NCBI RefSeq assembly: GCF_016735695.1
Contig: NZ_JAERQD010000022.1
Span: 50,631 to 114,630, forward strand
Length of the DNA: 64,000 bases
Source of the DNA: Microvirga zambiensis WSM3693
GTDB taxonomy: Bacteria; Pseudomonadota; Alphaproteobacteria; Rhizobiales; Beijerinckiaceae
Reading direction: 5' to 3'
The notes beneath the pieces are model-generated. The model ran no database searches. It saw only the letters and a list, made by a program, of their open reading frames with translations, and was not told where the DNA came from. Both the position numbers and the translations under genes were made by a program. This document shows positions 17,507 through 25,289 of the stretch, in pieces. Every line of letters begins with the position of its first letter. Within the stretch, counting starts at the first letter, position 1.

Positions 17507-17532
17507 GCCGGGATTTTAGGGTCCCGGCATGC
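17503..17532 (-). promoter_or_regulatory. perfect inverted repeat enclosing the TPR gene start codon
   Basis: GCATGCCGGGA and TCCCGGCATGC (11-bp arms) separated by 8 bases. On the minus strand the start ATG at 17506-17504 lies in the 3' arm, so an mRNA starting upstream would fold the start codon into a GC-rich stem. It might instead be a protein operator. Confidence 0.6.
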
Positions 17533-17632
17533 GCGGTCAATTCAGATTATCGTGTGCGGCAACGCCGCAGCGCGACTCTAGGGTCGCATCGCTTTTTCCG
17601 GGGAACCGGTATCCACTTCCCCGCGCGATGCT

Positions 17633-17758
17633 TTAGCCCTGGCGAGCCTTGTAGCGCTTCTGGGTCTTGTTGATGATGTAGACCCGGCCCTTGCGACGAA
17701 CCAGCTGGTTGTCGCGGTGACGGCCGCGGATCGACTTCAACGAGTTACGGATCTTCAT
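17633..17758 (-). CDS. rpmJ: 50S ribosomal protein L36, zinc-independent type
   Basis: A 41-residue basic protein reading [14 protein letters not shown], then [18 protein letters not shown] and KRYKARQG. This is ribosomal protein L36 of the form lacking the CxxC...C/H zinc ligands (YkgO-like), usual in alphaproteobacteria. A strong AGGAG precedes the ATG. It follows the tRNA-Val gene by 43 bp on the same strand; a hairpin between them (around 17770-17789) is not followed by a U tract, so cotranscription is possible. Confidence 0.95.
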   Translation of the reverse strand: MKIRNSLKSIRGRHRDNQLVRRKGRVYIINKTQKRYKARQG

Positions 17759-17801
17759 ATCCGGTCTCCTGCGGCCCTTCGGGAAGGCCGGAAAAAGAAA
17801 A

Positions 17802-17876
17802 TGGTGGGCGCGGCTGGGATCGAACCAGCGACCCCTACGATGTCAACGTAGTGCTCTCCCGCTGAGCTACGCGCCC
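17802..17876 (-). tRNA. tRNA-Val (anticodon GAC)
   Basis: A 75-nt cloverleaf with encoded CCA. Acceptor stem GGGCGCG/CGCGCCC, D arm GTAGCTCAGCGGGAGAGC, anticodon stem CTACG/CGTAG around TTGACAT (anticodon GAC), and T arm GCTGGTTCGATCCCAGC. Discriminator base is A. Confidence 0.98.
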
Positions 17877-17964
17877 GGGAAACGGTGATTTTGACGTCCC
17901 GCTTCGGCTGTGGGGGCGATATACCCACAAGCGGGCCCTGGCGCAAGCCTTGAGGCGCCCTTTT

Positions 17965-18321
17965 TTAGGCCGCCATCATTTTATCGACTTCGCTCACCAG
18001 GTCCCGCAGGTGGAACGGCTTCGACAGAACCTTGGCGTCCCGCGGAGCCTGGGAATCCGGATTGAGCGCGACGGCGGCAAAGCCGGTGATGAACATCACC
18101 TTGATGTCCGGATCGAGCTCGGTGGCCTTGCGGGCGAGCTCGATGCCGTCCATTTCCGGCATGACGATGTCCGTCAGGAGGAGCTCGAACGGCTCCTCGC
18201 GCAGGCGGTTATAGGCAGAAAGCCCGTTGTCGAACGAGGCGACGTCGTAGCCCGCGTTCTCCAGCGCCTTCACGAGGAAGCGGCGCATGTCGTTGTCATC
18301 TTCGGCAAGTAGGATCTTCAT
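17965..18321 (-). CDS. cpdR: CpdR-type single-domain response regulator
   Basis: A 118-residue receiver domain with no output domain. MKILLAEDDNDMRRFL gives the acidic pocket, LLLTDIVMPEMDG the phosphoacceptor Asp51, MFITGFAAVAL the Thr switch and VLSKPFHL the conserved Lys. The sequence closely matches the CpdR group, which when unphosphorylated directs ClpXP to degrade CtrA and other substrates, and which is phosphorylated through CckA-ChpT. The ATG at 18321 fits CpdR N-termini. The divergent neighbour is an N-formylglutamate amidohydrolase, a conserved pairing in Hyphomicrobiales. Confidence 0.92.
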   Translation of the reverse strand: MKILLAEDDNDMRRFLVKALENAGYDVASFDNGLSAYNRLREEPFELLLTDIVMPEMDGIELARKATELDPDIKVMFITGFAAVALNPDSQAPRDAKVLSKPFHLRDLVSEVDKMMAA

Positions 18322-18495
18322 CGGTTGCCAGCCCCGAATCGTGGCGAAAGTGTTCACACCTTCATGAGGGATCGGGGTAAACAAGCCGTGAAAGAACGAC
18401 GCAGCTTTGCTACGATATTGTCATGGACAGTGAACTGCCCATCCTTACACTGATCCGAAGACCTGCTTCGTTTTTCCAAGACAGCCAATATCCTG

Positions 18496-19386
18496 ATGCG
18501 GCCAGCCATCGTCGATGAGTTCGACCCTCCCTTCACCGTCACCGAACCTTCGGCGCAGACGATCCCCTTCGTCTTCAACGTGCCGCATGCGGGAGCGGTC
18601 TATCCAGCCTCCTTTCTGGCGTCGTCGCGGCTCGATGCCGTCGCGCTCCGGCGTTCCGAGGATGCCTTCGTGGATGAGCTCTTCGGCTCCGTGATGGATC
18701 TGGGCGCGCCACTCATGACCGCCCGCTTCCCGCGCGCCTATCTGGATCTGAACCGGGAGCCCTATGAGCTCGATTCCCGCATGTTCGACGGTCGCCTGCC
18801 GCCCTTCGCCAATACCCGCTCCATGCGGGTGGCCGGCGGGCTCGGCACGGTGCCGCGGATCGTGGCCGACGGGCAGGAGATCTACCGCTCCCGCCTCCCC
18901 GTCGACGAGGCGCTCCACCGGATCGAATGGCTCTACAAGCCCTACCACCGGGCGCTTCGCCTTCTCGTCCGCCGCACGGCCCAGATCTTCGGTCATGCGG
19001 TCCTGATCGATTGCCATTCCATGCCCTCCACGAGCGTCAGCCGGGAAGATGGCACCAAGGCGGACATCGTCTTGGGCGACCGCTACGGGACAAGCTGCGC
19101 GCCCCTCCTGATCGATCTCGTGGAAGCGGCCCTGCGCGGACGCGGTTACACGGTGATCCGCAACAAGCCCTATGCCGGCGGCTTCATCACCGAGCATTAC
19201 GGCGAGCCTGCCTTCGGGCGGCATGCGCTCCAGATCGAGATCAATCGCTCGCTCTACATGGACGAGCGGAGCATGCAGAAAAAGCCCGCCTTTGCGGTGC
19301 TGGCGGCGGACCTGACCCGCACCTTCGCGCAGGTGATCTCCGATCTCGACGGCGAGTGGGTGACGAGGCCGATCGCGGCGGAATAA
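18496..19386 (+). CDS. N-formylglutamate amidohydrolase family protein (copy 2)
   Basis: A 296-residue member of the same family as 11632-12480 but only distantly alike. Motifs are FVFNVPHAGAVYP, YLDLNREPYELD, VLIDCHSMPS, DIVLGDRYGTSC, NKPYAGGFITEHYG and HALQIEINRSLYMDE, which together give the zinc site and formylglutamate-binding residues. This copy carries the more canonical HutG-like residues. Likely cytosolic deformylase or deacylase of N-substituted glutamate; no hut genes are adjacent. It is divergent from cpdR with 174 bp between starts. Confidence 0.87.
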   Translation: MRPAIVDEFDPPFTVTEPSAQTIPFVFNVPHAGAVYPASFLASSRLDAVALRRSEDAFVDELFGSVMDLGAPLMTARFPRAYLDLNREPYELDSRMFDGRLPPFANTRSMRVAGGLGTVPRIVADGQEIYRSRLPVDEALHRIEWLYKPYHRALRLLVRRTAQIFGHAVLIDCHSMPSTSVSREDGTKADIVLGDRYGTSCAPLLIDLVEAALRGRGYTVIRNKPYAGGFITEHYGEPAFGRHALQIEINRSLYMDERSMQKKPAFAVLAADLTRTFAQVISDLDGEWVTRPIAAE

Positions 19387-19391
19387 GCCCT

Positions 19392-19444
19392 AAAGCATCG
19401 GACCCAAAAGTGGACTTGCGCTTTTGGGATGAATCCGATGCTTT
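19392..19444. repeat. palindromic element between convergent genes (family F)
   Basis: AAAGCATCGGA ... TCCGATGCTTT with an inner CCCAAAAGTG/CGCTTTTGGG pair. It is just past the amidohydrolase stop and could act as a terminator. One copy in this window. Confidence 0.7.
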
Positions 19445-19657
19445 CTGCTTAGAATGAGAGCAACCCTTAAACATGGCCGGGGACCGGGCCATTGTCCCGA
19501 TCGGCCTCAGGCAAGAAAAAAGGCCACTGTTGCCAGCGGCCCGAAGTTTAGGGAGGAAACGCCCAAGAAGGGCTGCGATAAGGCGACGCCATCGCCATAT
19601 CGCAATGCAATAATTACACCGCATCGCACAAATTGCAAGACCATTCGTTCGAATTTC

Positions 19658-20917
19658 TTATGCTTTAGTTGCATGCCTGCCCGGATGAGGGTCGATAGCC
19701 CTGACATAAAACGCAAGGCTGAGGAGCAGCCACCCGGCCAGGGCCGCAAAAACGAGGCGATAGCCCTCCGGCCGGTAGAGACCCTGGTCCGAGCGTCCCG
19801 CAAGATCGATCAGCATCCCGGTCACGCTTTGCGACAGGAAGGCGCCTCCCATGGTGCCGATATTCATGAGCGTGATCCCGCGCCCGGTGAGCGCCGCTGG
19901 AAAGAGCGACTTGCCGTGGCTGGTCAGGATCGGCGTATAGGCGACGCTCAGGCCGAACAGGGGGAACCAGACCATGGCGGAGGTCTGGTCGATGGGCATG
20001 GTGACGATGATGACCAGAAGCAGGATCGTGGCCGTGCTGCCGATCAGGACAGGCTTCTTGTAGCTGAGAAAGAAGCGGTCCATCGCTCCCCAGAGCAACA
20101 TGCCGCAGATCTGGGCGGTCGCCCCGAGCAGTAGGACCTGTCCCCGCGTTCCGATATCGGCCCCGTGCACGTCGGACAGCCATGGTCCGCCCCAGAGCCC
20201 GATCACCGAGGCGAAGCAGCCATAGGTGGTCAGGTGCATGAAGAAGATCGGCCAGAAGGACCGCACGCGCAAGGCCTCTGCCACGCCCTGGAATGTGGCG
20301 GCCCAGGTTTCCTTAGGCTTTCCCGAGCCCAGATCCCGCGGCACCACGAAGACGATTGCGAGCGCGACGACGATCGTCAGAAGGGCGACGGCAAAGAACG
20401 ATGCCCGCCAGCCGAAGGCGGCGGCAGAGGCGGCAAGCGGCGCGGTCGCGGCGAGCGTGCCGATATTGGCGAGCCCCATCTGCAGGCTGGTGAGGCTCGC
20501 GAAGCGCTCCGGCGGAAAGCGCCGGGCATAGATCACCAGCGGCGCCATGAAGAAGGTGGAGCAGCCGAGCCCCATCAGCGCCCGCGCGGCAATCAGCATG
20601 GTGGCGGACGACGCCAGCGAGAAGAGAACGGTGCCGAGGACCGTCAGCACCGCCGTGCCCAGCATGGTGCGTTTGGGACCGTAGCGGTCGATCAGGATGC
20701 CGATGGGGATCTGAACCGCCGCGAAGGCGAAGAAGAAGGCGCTCGACAACAATCCCGTCTGGGTCGCGGTGAGGCCGAGCTCGCGGGCGAGATCGTTGGC
20801 GATGACGCCGATGGAGTTGCGCAGGAACTGGCTGACCGCATAGATCGCGACCAGCGCCGCGACGAGAACGAGGGCCGCCTCGGAGCGGGTGGTGCCAAGC
20901 TTGGACGCAACGTTCAT
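19658..20917 (-). CDS. MFS transporter
   Basis: A 419-residue inner-membrane protein with about twelve helices. IGILIDRYGPKRTMLG is the conserved loop 2-3 motif, and a longer central loop (RDLGSGKPKETWAATFQG) separates the two six-helix halves. It resembles nitrate/nitrite- or organic acid-type MFS carriers, but the substrate cannot be named. The ATG at 20917 is preceded by GAAGGA; upstream residues in frame are not transporter-like. No partner genes are adjacent. Confidence 0.85.
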   Translation of the reverse strand: MNVASKLGTTRSEAALVLVAALVAIYAVSQFLRNSIGVIANDLARELGLTATQTGLLSSAFFFAFAAVQIPIGILIDRYGPKRTMLGTAVLTVLGTVLFSLASSATMLIAARALMGLGCSTFFMAPLVIYARRFPPERFASLTSLQMGLANIGTLAATAPLAASAAAFGWRASFFAVALLTIVVALAIVFVVPRDLGSGKPKETWAATFQGVAEALRVRSFWPIFFMHLTTYGCFASVIGLWGGPWLSDVHGADIGTRGQVLLLGATAQICGMLLWGAMDRFFLSYKKPVLIGSTATILLLVIIVTMPIDQTSAMVWFPLFGLSVAYTPILTSHGKSLFPAALTGRGITLMNIGTMGGAFLSQSVTGMLIDLAGRSDQGLYRPEGYRLVFAALAGWLLLSLAFYVRAIDPHPGRHATKA

Positions 20918-21079
20918 CGGCTCATGGTCCTTCGAAGTCTGTCGAACGGGCCGCTTCGAAAAATTGCGACCCACCGCTATTCCGGCGCCGCTCTCTTGCC
21001 GCACGTGAAGCGCTTGATAAAAGCTCATGGCACGCGGGCCAAGGCTGCCCGCATTAGTCTTTCAGGGGATTCGCACATC

Positions 21080-21862
21080 ATGGGGCTCATCGACTTCACG
21101 CATTTCGTCAACGAGCTCGCAACCCAGTCAGGCCAGGCGATCCTACCCTTCTTCCGCACCGCCATCGCCACCGAGGACAAATCCCGCGGCGGCTCCTTCG
21201 ACCCCGTCACCGAGGCCGACCGAGCGAGCGAGGCGACCATGCGCCACCTCATCAAGCGCAGCTTCCCCACCCATGGGATCGTGGGCGAGGAATTCGGCGC
21301 CGAGAACCCGGATGCGGATTACGTCTGGGTGCTCGATCCGATCGACGGCACCAGGGCCTTCATCGCCGGCCTGCCCACCTGGGGCACCCTGATCGGCCTG
21401 ACCTACAAGCGCCAGCCGGTCTTCGGGATGATGCACCAGCCCTTCACCAGCGAGCGCTTTTTCGGCGACGGCGGCAGCGCGACCTACCGGGGACCGGGCG
21501 GCGAGCGCAAGCTCAGGACGCGCCGCTGTACCTCGCTCAAGGAAGCGGTGATCTCCACCACGAGCCCGAGACTCTTCGCCGGCGACGAGCTGCGCGCCTA
21601 TGACCGGGTCGAGAGCGTCGCCCGGCTCGCCCGCTACGGCTGCGATTGCTATGCCTATTGCATGCTGGCGGCGGGCCATATCGACCTGGTGGTCGAGTCC
21701 GGCCTCAAATCCTACGATATCGCCGCCCTGGTGCCGATCATCGAAGGGGCCGGAGGCATCGTCACCACCTGGGAGGGCGGCTCAGCGGCCGATGGCGGGC
21801 GCATCGTCGCCGCCGGCGACCGCCGGGTCCATGCCGCCGCCATCGAACTGCTCAGTCGCTAG
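21080..21862 (+). CDS. hisN: histidinol-phosphatase, inositol-monophosphatase family
   Basis: A 260-residue Mg-dependent phosphatase. GEEFG holds one metal ligand, VLDPIDGTRAFI the DPIDGT metal-site motif, and SGLKSYDIAALVPIIEGAGG the C-terminal motif. The RAFIAGLPTWGTLIG stretch favours the HisN-type histidinol-phosphatase subgroup (histidine biosynthesis) over inositol monophosphatase. The last 81 bp overlap the convergent lysophospholipase gene. No other his genes are in the window. Confidence 0.85.
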   Translation: MGLIDFTHFVNELATQSGQAILPFFRTAIATEDKSRGGSFDPVTEADRASEATMRHLIKRSFPTHGIVGEEFGAENPDADYVWVLDPIDGTRAFIAGLPTWGTLIGLTYKRQPVFGMMHQPFTSERFFGDGGSATYRGPGGERKLRTRRCTSLKEAVISTTSPRLFAGDELRAYDRVESVARLARYGCDCYAYCMLAAGHIDLVVESGLKSYDIAALVPIIEGAGGIVTTWEGGSAADGGRIVAAGDRRVHAAAIELLSR

Positions 21863-22828
21863 ATCCCTGCGTGCCCCTGGCACCGGATCGGGCGTGCCGG
21901 GAATGAAGGCGTCGAAGGCGGCCCAGAACTGCTCCCGGATCGCATCGCGCTCCATCAGGATCTCGTGCCGGGCGCCGGGGATGACGATCACCGAGCCGGC
22001 CTTCAGGCGGGAGGCGAAGCGTTCGGTTGCGGGCGTCGCGCAGACGGGATCGGCCCCGGCCGCCACGATGAGCGTCGGCAGGCGAATTTCGATCGCATAG
22101 CGCGGATCGGCGAAGCGCTTCATCATGCGGAAGGCGCCGTCGAGCCAGGCGACCGTCGGAGCGCCGATCGCGCCGGCGCCGATGGCATGAGCGACTTCGG
22201 CATTGCGGGCGTAGCGCTTAGGGTCGCTCGTGAGACGATTGCCCTTGAACGGCATGGTGGAAATGGAAGTCTCCCCGCCGCCGGGGACGAACATGCCGCC
22301 CATCCCGAGAAAGCGCAGAATCCGCGCCAGAATGGCGGAGGCCCGCGTGCGCTTGATGATGCAGAGCGCAATCATCGGCGTGGTCGTCACGAGCCGGCGG
22401 AAGGGCAGCCAGGTCTCGTAGGCGGCGTTCAGGGCAATCGCGCCGCCCATGGAATGGGCGAGGCCGAAATGCGGCTCCGGCATATGCGGCACCAGGATCC
22501 GGTCGCGGATCGCCTCCAGATCGTGCCGGAAATCGGAAAAGCGCCGGACATGGCCCTTGCGCCGGTTGCTCACCTGCCGCCCCGAGAGCCCTTGCCCGCG
22601 CCAGTCGAAGGTAACGACGGCAAAGCCGCGGTCCAGCAGTTCGCCCACCGTCTCGAAATACTTCTCGATGAACTCCGCCCTCCCCTGCAGGACGCAGACG
22701 GTGCCAAGCGGCGCCTCGGTCTCGGGCATCCAATAGGCGGCCCGGAGCGGAATGCCGTCGCGGGTCGTGACGCTCAGCAACGTGGGATTGCCGGGCACAG
22801 GGTTGTCGGGGGTGGTGATGAATTCCAC
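21782..22828 (-). CDS. lysophospholipase-like alpha/beta hydrolase
   Basis: A 348-residue hydrolase of the PldB/monoglyceride lipase type. VCVLQGRAEFIEKYFE resembles the HGxxE oxyanion region, FDWRGQGLS the next turn, FGLAHSMGGAIAL the nucleophile elbow (GxSxG as AHSMGG), and PGARHEILME the catalytic His. Predicted to cleave lysophospholipids or monoacylglycerols. The C-terminal roughly 27 residues (GARRDLATEQFDGGGMDPAV...) lie in the overlap with hisN and look like low-constraint tail. Confidence 0.82.
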   Translation of the reverse strand: MEFITTPDNPVPGNPTLLSVTTRDGIPLRAAYWMPETEAPLGTVCVLQGRAEFIEKYFETVGELLDRGFAVVTFDWRGQGLSGRQVSNRRKGHVRRFSDFRHDLEAIRDRILVPHMPEPHFGLAHSMGGAIALNAAYETWLPFRRLVTTTPMIALCIIKRTRASAILARILRFLGMGGMFVPGGGETSISTMPFKGNRLTSDPKRYARNAEVAHAIGAGAIGAPTVAWLDGAFRMMKRFADPRYAIEIRLPTLIVAAGADPVCATPATERFASRLKAGSVIVIPGARHEILMERDAIREQFWAAFDAFIPGTPDPVPGARRDLATEQFDGGGMDPAVAGGDDAPAIGR

Positions 22829-22894
22829 AGGAGCGGTCCAGGGTCGAAGAATTGCAACTCAATATAGGGCAAATTCCACGCTGTGAACGACCCT

Positions 22895-22923
22895 CTTGAA
22901 AGGTCCCGCGCCGCTTCCCAAAT
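22895..22923 (+). promoter_or_regulatory. candidate sigma-32 heat-shock promoter
   Basis: CTTGAA (22895-22900), 16-bp spacer, CCCAAAT (22917-22923), resembling the alphaproteobacterial RpoH consensus CTTGAA-N16/17-CCCCATNT. Transcription would start near 22930 and give a leader of about 93 nt, the length of a ROSE thermometer. Confidence 0.55.
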
Positions 22924-22929
22924 CGAGTT

Positions 22930-23022
22930 CGTGCCGGCCATGACGGCGGCACGCTAACCGGGATCCAGCCTCTCCAGGTGGATCCTCACTTCAAGCATGT
23001 TGCTTCTATCGGAGGATATGCC
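22930..23022 (+). ncRNA. ROSE-like RNA thermometer in the hsp20 leader
   Basis: The leader can fold into successive hairpins: GTGCC/GGCAC (22931-22952), GGATCCA/TGGATCC (22961-22985), and a final one where GCAT (22995) pairs with ATGC (23018) and CTTCT (23003-23007) pairs with GGAGG (23011-23015), hiding the Shine-Dalgarno. TTGCT immediately before that pairing matches the U(U/C)GCU box of ROSE elements, which melt at heat-shock temperature in rhizobial small heat-shock genes. Confidence 0.7.
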
Positions 23023-23481
23023 ATGCGACAGTACGATCTTGCTCCCCTCTACCGCAACACGGTCGGTTTCGACCGTCTCTTCTCGATGCTCGACCAGCTC
23101 GTCAGCGTCGATGCGGCCCCGAGCTACCCGCCCTACAACATCGAGCGCACCGGCGAGAATGCCTATCGCATCTCGATCGCGGTTGCCGGCTTCACCGATC
23201 GCGACCTGACCATCGAGGTCAAGGAGAACACCCTCTCCGTCCGCGGTGAGCGCAAGCCCTCTGACGAGCGCAAAGTCGACGTTCTCCATCAGGGCATCGC
23301 TGCCCGCAGCTTCGACCGGCGCTTCCAGCTGGCCGACGGCGTGCAGGTGATGGGCGCAGCCCTCGAGAACGGCCTGCTCCATCTCGACCTCGTGAGGGAG
23401 ATCCCCGAGGCGAAGAAGCCGAAGCTCATCCCGATTTCCGCAAGCAGCGTACAGACCATCGAAGCCAAGCAGGCTGCGTAA
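23023..23481 (+). CDS. small heat-shock protein Hsp20
   Basis: A 152-residue alpha-crystallin chaperone of the IbpA class. The N-terminal arm MRQYDLAPLYRNTVGFDRLF, the crystallin domain (about residues 37-125, with AYRISIAVAGF and GALENGLLHLDL) and the C-terminal PKLIPI tail (IxI-type motif) are all present. It holds unfolding proteins in the cytosol during heat stress. The start at 23023 is supported by GGAGGA 7 bp upstream, itself sequestered in the predicted ROSE hairpin. A strong terminator follows. Confidence 0.93.
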   Translation: MRQYDLAPLYRNTVGFDRLFSMLDQLVSVDAAPSYPPYNIERTGENAYRISIAVAGFTDRDLTIEVKENTLSVRGERKPSDERKVDVLHQGIAARSFDRRFQLADGVQVMGAALENGLLHLDLVREIPEAKKPKLIPISASSVQTIEAKQAA

Positions 23482-23510
23482 CGGTCTCTGAAAACCTATC
23501 CCAAACGAAG

Positions 23511-23541
23511 AGCGCCCCGGTTCATGCCGGGGCGCTTTTTT
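23511..23541 (+). terminator. rho-independent terminator of hsp20
   Basis: AGCGCCCCGG, TTCATG loop, CCGGGGCGCT, then a run of Ts; perfect 10-bp GC-rich stem 29 bp after the stop codon. Confidence 0.93.
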
Positions 23542-23656
23542 AATTCTGGATCCTGGTCCTTGGTCGGTCCCGCTGGGGCTGGAGGGGCCCCGTTGGTTGG
23601 GTCAAGGGTCTCTGGAGATGATCAATCGCGGGTGATTGCGGCAGGGTTAGGGCAAT

Positions 23657-24733
23657 TCACTCGGCCGCTTGGCGCGATAATCCCGAAGAGACAGCCTGCA
23701 GCAGCCTCTGCACATCGTCCTCGCGGGTCGCCCAGGAGGTGACGAGACGGATCAAGATCTCGTGATCCCCCACCTGCTCGGTCTCCGGCAAGCTCAGTTC
23801 CGTCCAGGGACTGTAGAGAATGCCGGCTGCTTTCAGGGCATGGTCGAGAGCTTTGGGGATGATCGGGAACACCTCGTTGGCTTCCGTCGGCCAAGCGAGC
23901 CGGATGCCCGGAAGCTGCGTGAGCCCGTTCGAGAGCATCGTTGCCATGCGGTTGGCATGGCGCGCATTGTCGAGCCAGTGATCGCTGCCGAAATAGCCCT
24001 CGAACTGCGCGGCGATGAGCCGGCCTTTCGAAATGATCTGGCCGGCGCGCTTTGCCCGATAGCCGAGCGATTCCGCCAGTTCCGGCCGGAACACCACGAT
24101 GGCCTCGGCCATCAGGCCGCCGTTCTTGGTGGCGCCGAAGGACAGGATGTCGACACCCCGCTTCCAGGTCATCTCCGCAGGCGTGCAGCCGAGCGCCATC
24201 AGCGCATTGACGAAGCGGGCGCCGTCCATGTGGAAGGCCATGCCGTGATCACTGCAGACCTGGCCCAGGGCTTCGATCTCGTCGAGCCCGTAGACCATGC
24301 CGCACTCGCTGACCTGCGAGATCGAGAGCGCCTTCGGCGGCATCTGCTTCACCGCCTTGGGCAGGCCGCGCAGATAGGCATCGACGTCTTCGGGTTTCAG
24401 CTTGGCGCCGACGCCCGGGAGACCCGCGAGCTTCGCCCCGTGCATGAAGAACTCCGGCGCGCCGCATTCATCGTCGATGATGTGCGCTTCCCGGTGGCAG
24501 ACGCAGAGCCCGTAGGGCGGCACGGCGGCGGAGAGAGCGAGCGCATTGGCGGCCGTTCCCGTCGTGACGAAGAAAACGGATACCTCGCGCTCGAAGAGCT
24601 CGTCGAAGCGCGCCCTGACCCGGTTCGAGATCTCGTCGTTGCCGTAGGCCGTCATCGCGCCGGCATTGGCGCCGAGGATAGCCTGGAGAACGGGAGCGCT
24701 GCCCCCGACGATGTTGTCGCTCGCGAAGTTCAT
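23657..24733 (-). CDS. ltaE: low-specificity threonine aldolase
   Basis: A 358-residue PLP enzyme that splits threonine or other beta-hydroxy amino acids to glycine and an aldehyde. MNFASDNIVGGSAPVL is the family N-terminus; FFVTTGTAANALALS binds PLP phosphate, HMDGARFVNA holds the cofactor Asp, and SFGATKNGG the Schiff-base Lys. The ATG at 24733 fits family starts; in-frame residues upstream to 24802 do not. Single gene. Confidence 0.9.
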   Translation of the reverse strand: MNFASDNIVGGSAPVLQAILGANAGAMTAYGNDEISNRVRARFDELFEREVSVFFVTTGTAANALALSAAVPPYGLCVCHREAHIIDDECGAPEFFMHGAKLAGLPGVGAKLKPEDVDAYLRGLPKAVKQMPPKALSISQVSECGMVYGLDEIEALGQVCSDHGMAFHMDGARFVNALMALGCTPAEMTWKRGVDILSFGATKNGGLMAEAIVVFRPELAESLGYRAKRAGQIISKGRLIAAQFEGYFGSDHWLDNARHANRMATMLSNGLTQLPGIRLAWPTEANEVFPIIPKALDHALKAAGILYSPWTELSLPETEQVGDHEILIRLVTSWATREDDVQRLLQAVSSGLSRQAAE

Positions 24734-24914
24734 GCCCTGTCTCGTAGACCATCGGCCCTGAAAGGGGAATGGCTCCCAGGCTCGGGTGCCATGCTTCCGC
24801 ATCGGAAGAGCCAGTTGCGAGAGCCGGGCAACATGTCAAGATCATTGACCCATCGGCGGAGACTTTCGTTCCTAAGGCAAAAAAGCTGCTTTTGTTACAT
24901 TCGGAGTCGCCGGC

Positions 24915-24943
24915 TTGTAACTTTTGTCTAAAATTTTTCTAAA
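24915..24943 (+). promoter_or_regulatory. candidate gltB promoter with GTTACA/TGTAAC inverted repeat
   Basis: TTGTAA, 17-bp spacer, TCTAAA in an AT-rich patch unusual for this region. GTTACA (24894-24899) and TGTAAC (24916-24921) form an inverted repeat over the -35 that could bind a regulator. Predicted start near 24950. Confidence 0.4.
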
Positions 24944-25289
24944 CCCTCTTGTGCAGTGCGGAGATCTCTGGCACTTTGCCCTCATTAGGACAGCGATGCT
25001 GTCCCTTTTGGGGTGCCTACACCCTGTCCTACGCCCTGGGGTTTTCTTGATGCTTCGCGCGACGCGAACGAAACGAGATACCACGAAAGCCGCCCGCAAA
25101 ACGTGGGCGGGACGGGCGACTCTGGGCTGACGACAGCCCAAGGTGCCCGCGAGGTGCGGGCTCCCCTGCCGGACCCAACCCTCGAAAGCCTTAAAGAAGC
25201 GGCGGGCACTCCGGACGATCCGATCATCCGGCGGGCCCAAAAGCCGCCTCAAATGAACCTGAATACGCGTTCGGATGTGAGGATCTGCC
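24944..25289 (+). promoter_or_regulatory. long structured leader of gltBD
   Basis: About 340 bp between the candidate promoter and the gltB ATG with no convincing gene. A hairpin GGACAGC-GAT-GCTGTCC followed by CTTTT (24988-25009) looks like an attenuator or the end of a small RNA. Three more perfect stems follow in tandem: CCGCCC/GGGCGG (25090-25110), TGGGCTG/CAGCCCA (25123-25140) and GCCCGC/GCGGGC (25145-25161). I could not match it to a known riboswitch. Confidence 0.5.

Noticed and set aside
17765..17795. Terminator between tRNA-Val and rpmJ
   Set aside because: A hairpin exists, but on the transcribed strand the U-rich stretch precedes rather than follows it.
24924..25130. Leader peptide of 68 codons in the gltB leader
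   Set aside because: TTG start without ribosome site, runs across the predicted hairpins, and the composition (Arg/Thr-rich) fits random GC-rich translation; not enriched in Glu or Gln codons as an attenuator would be.
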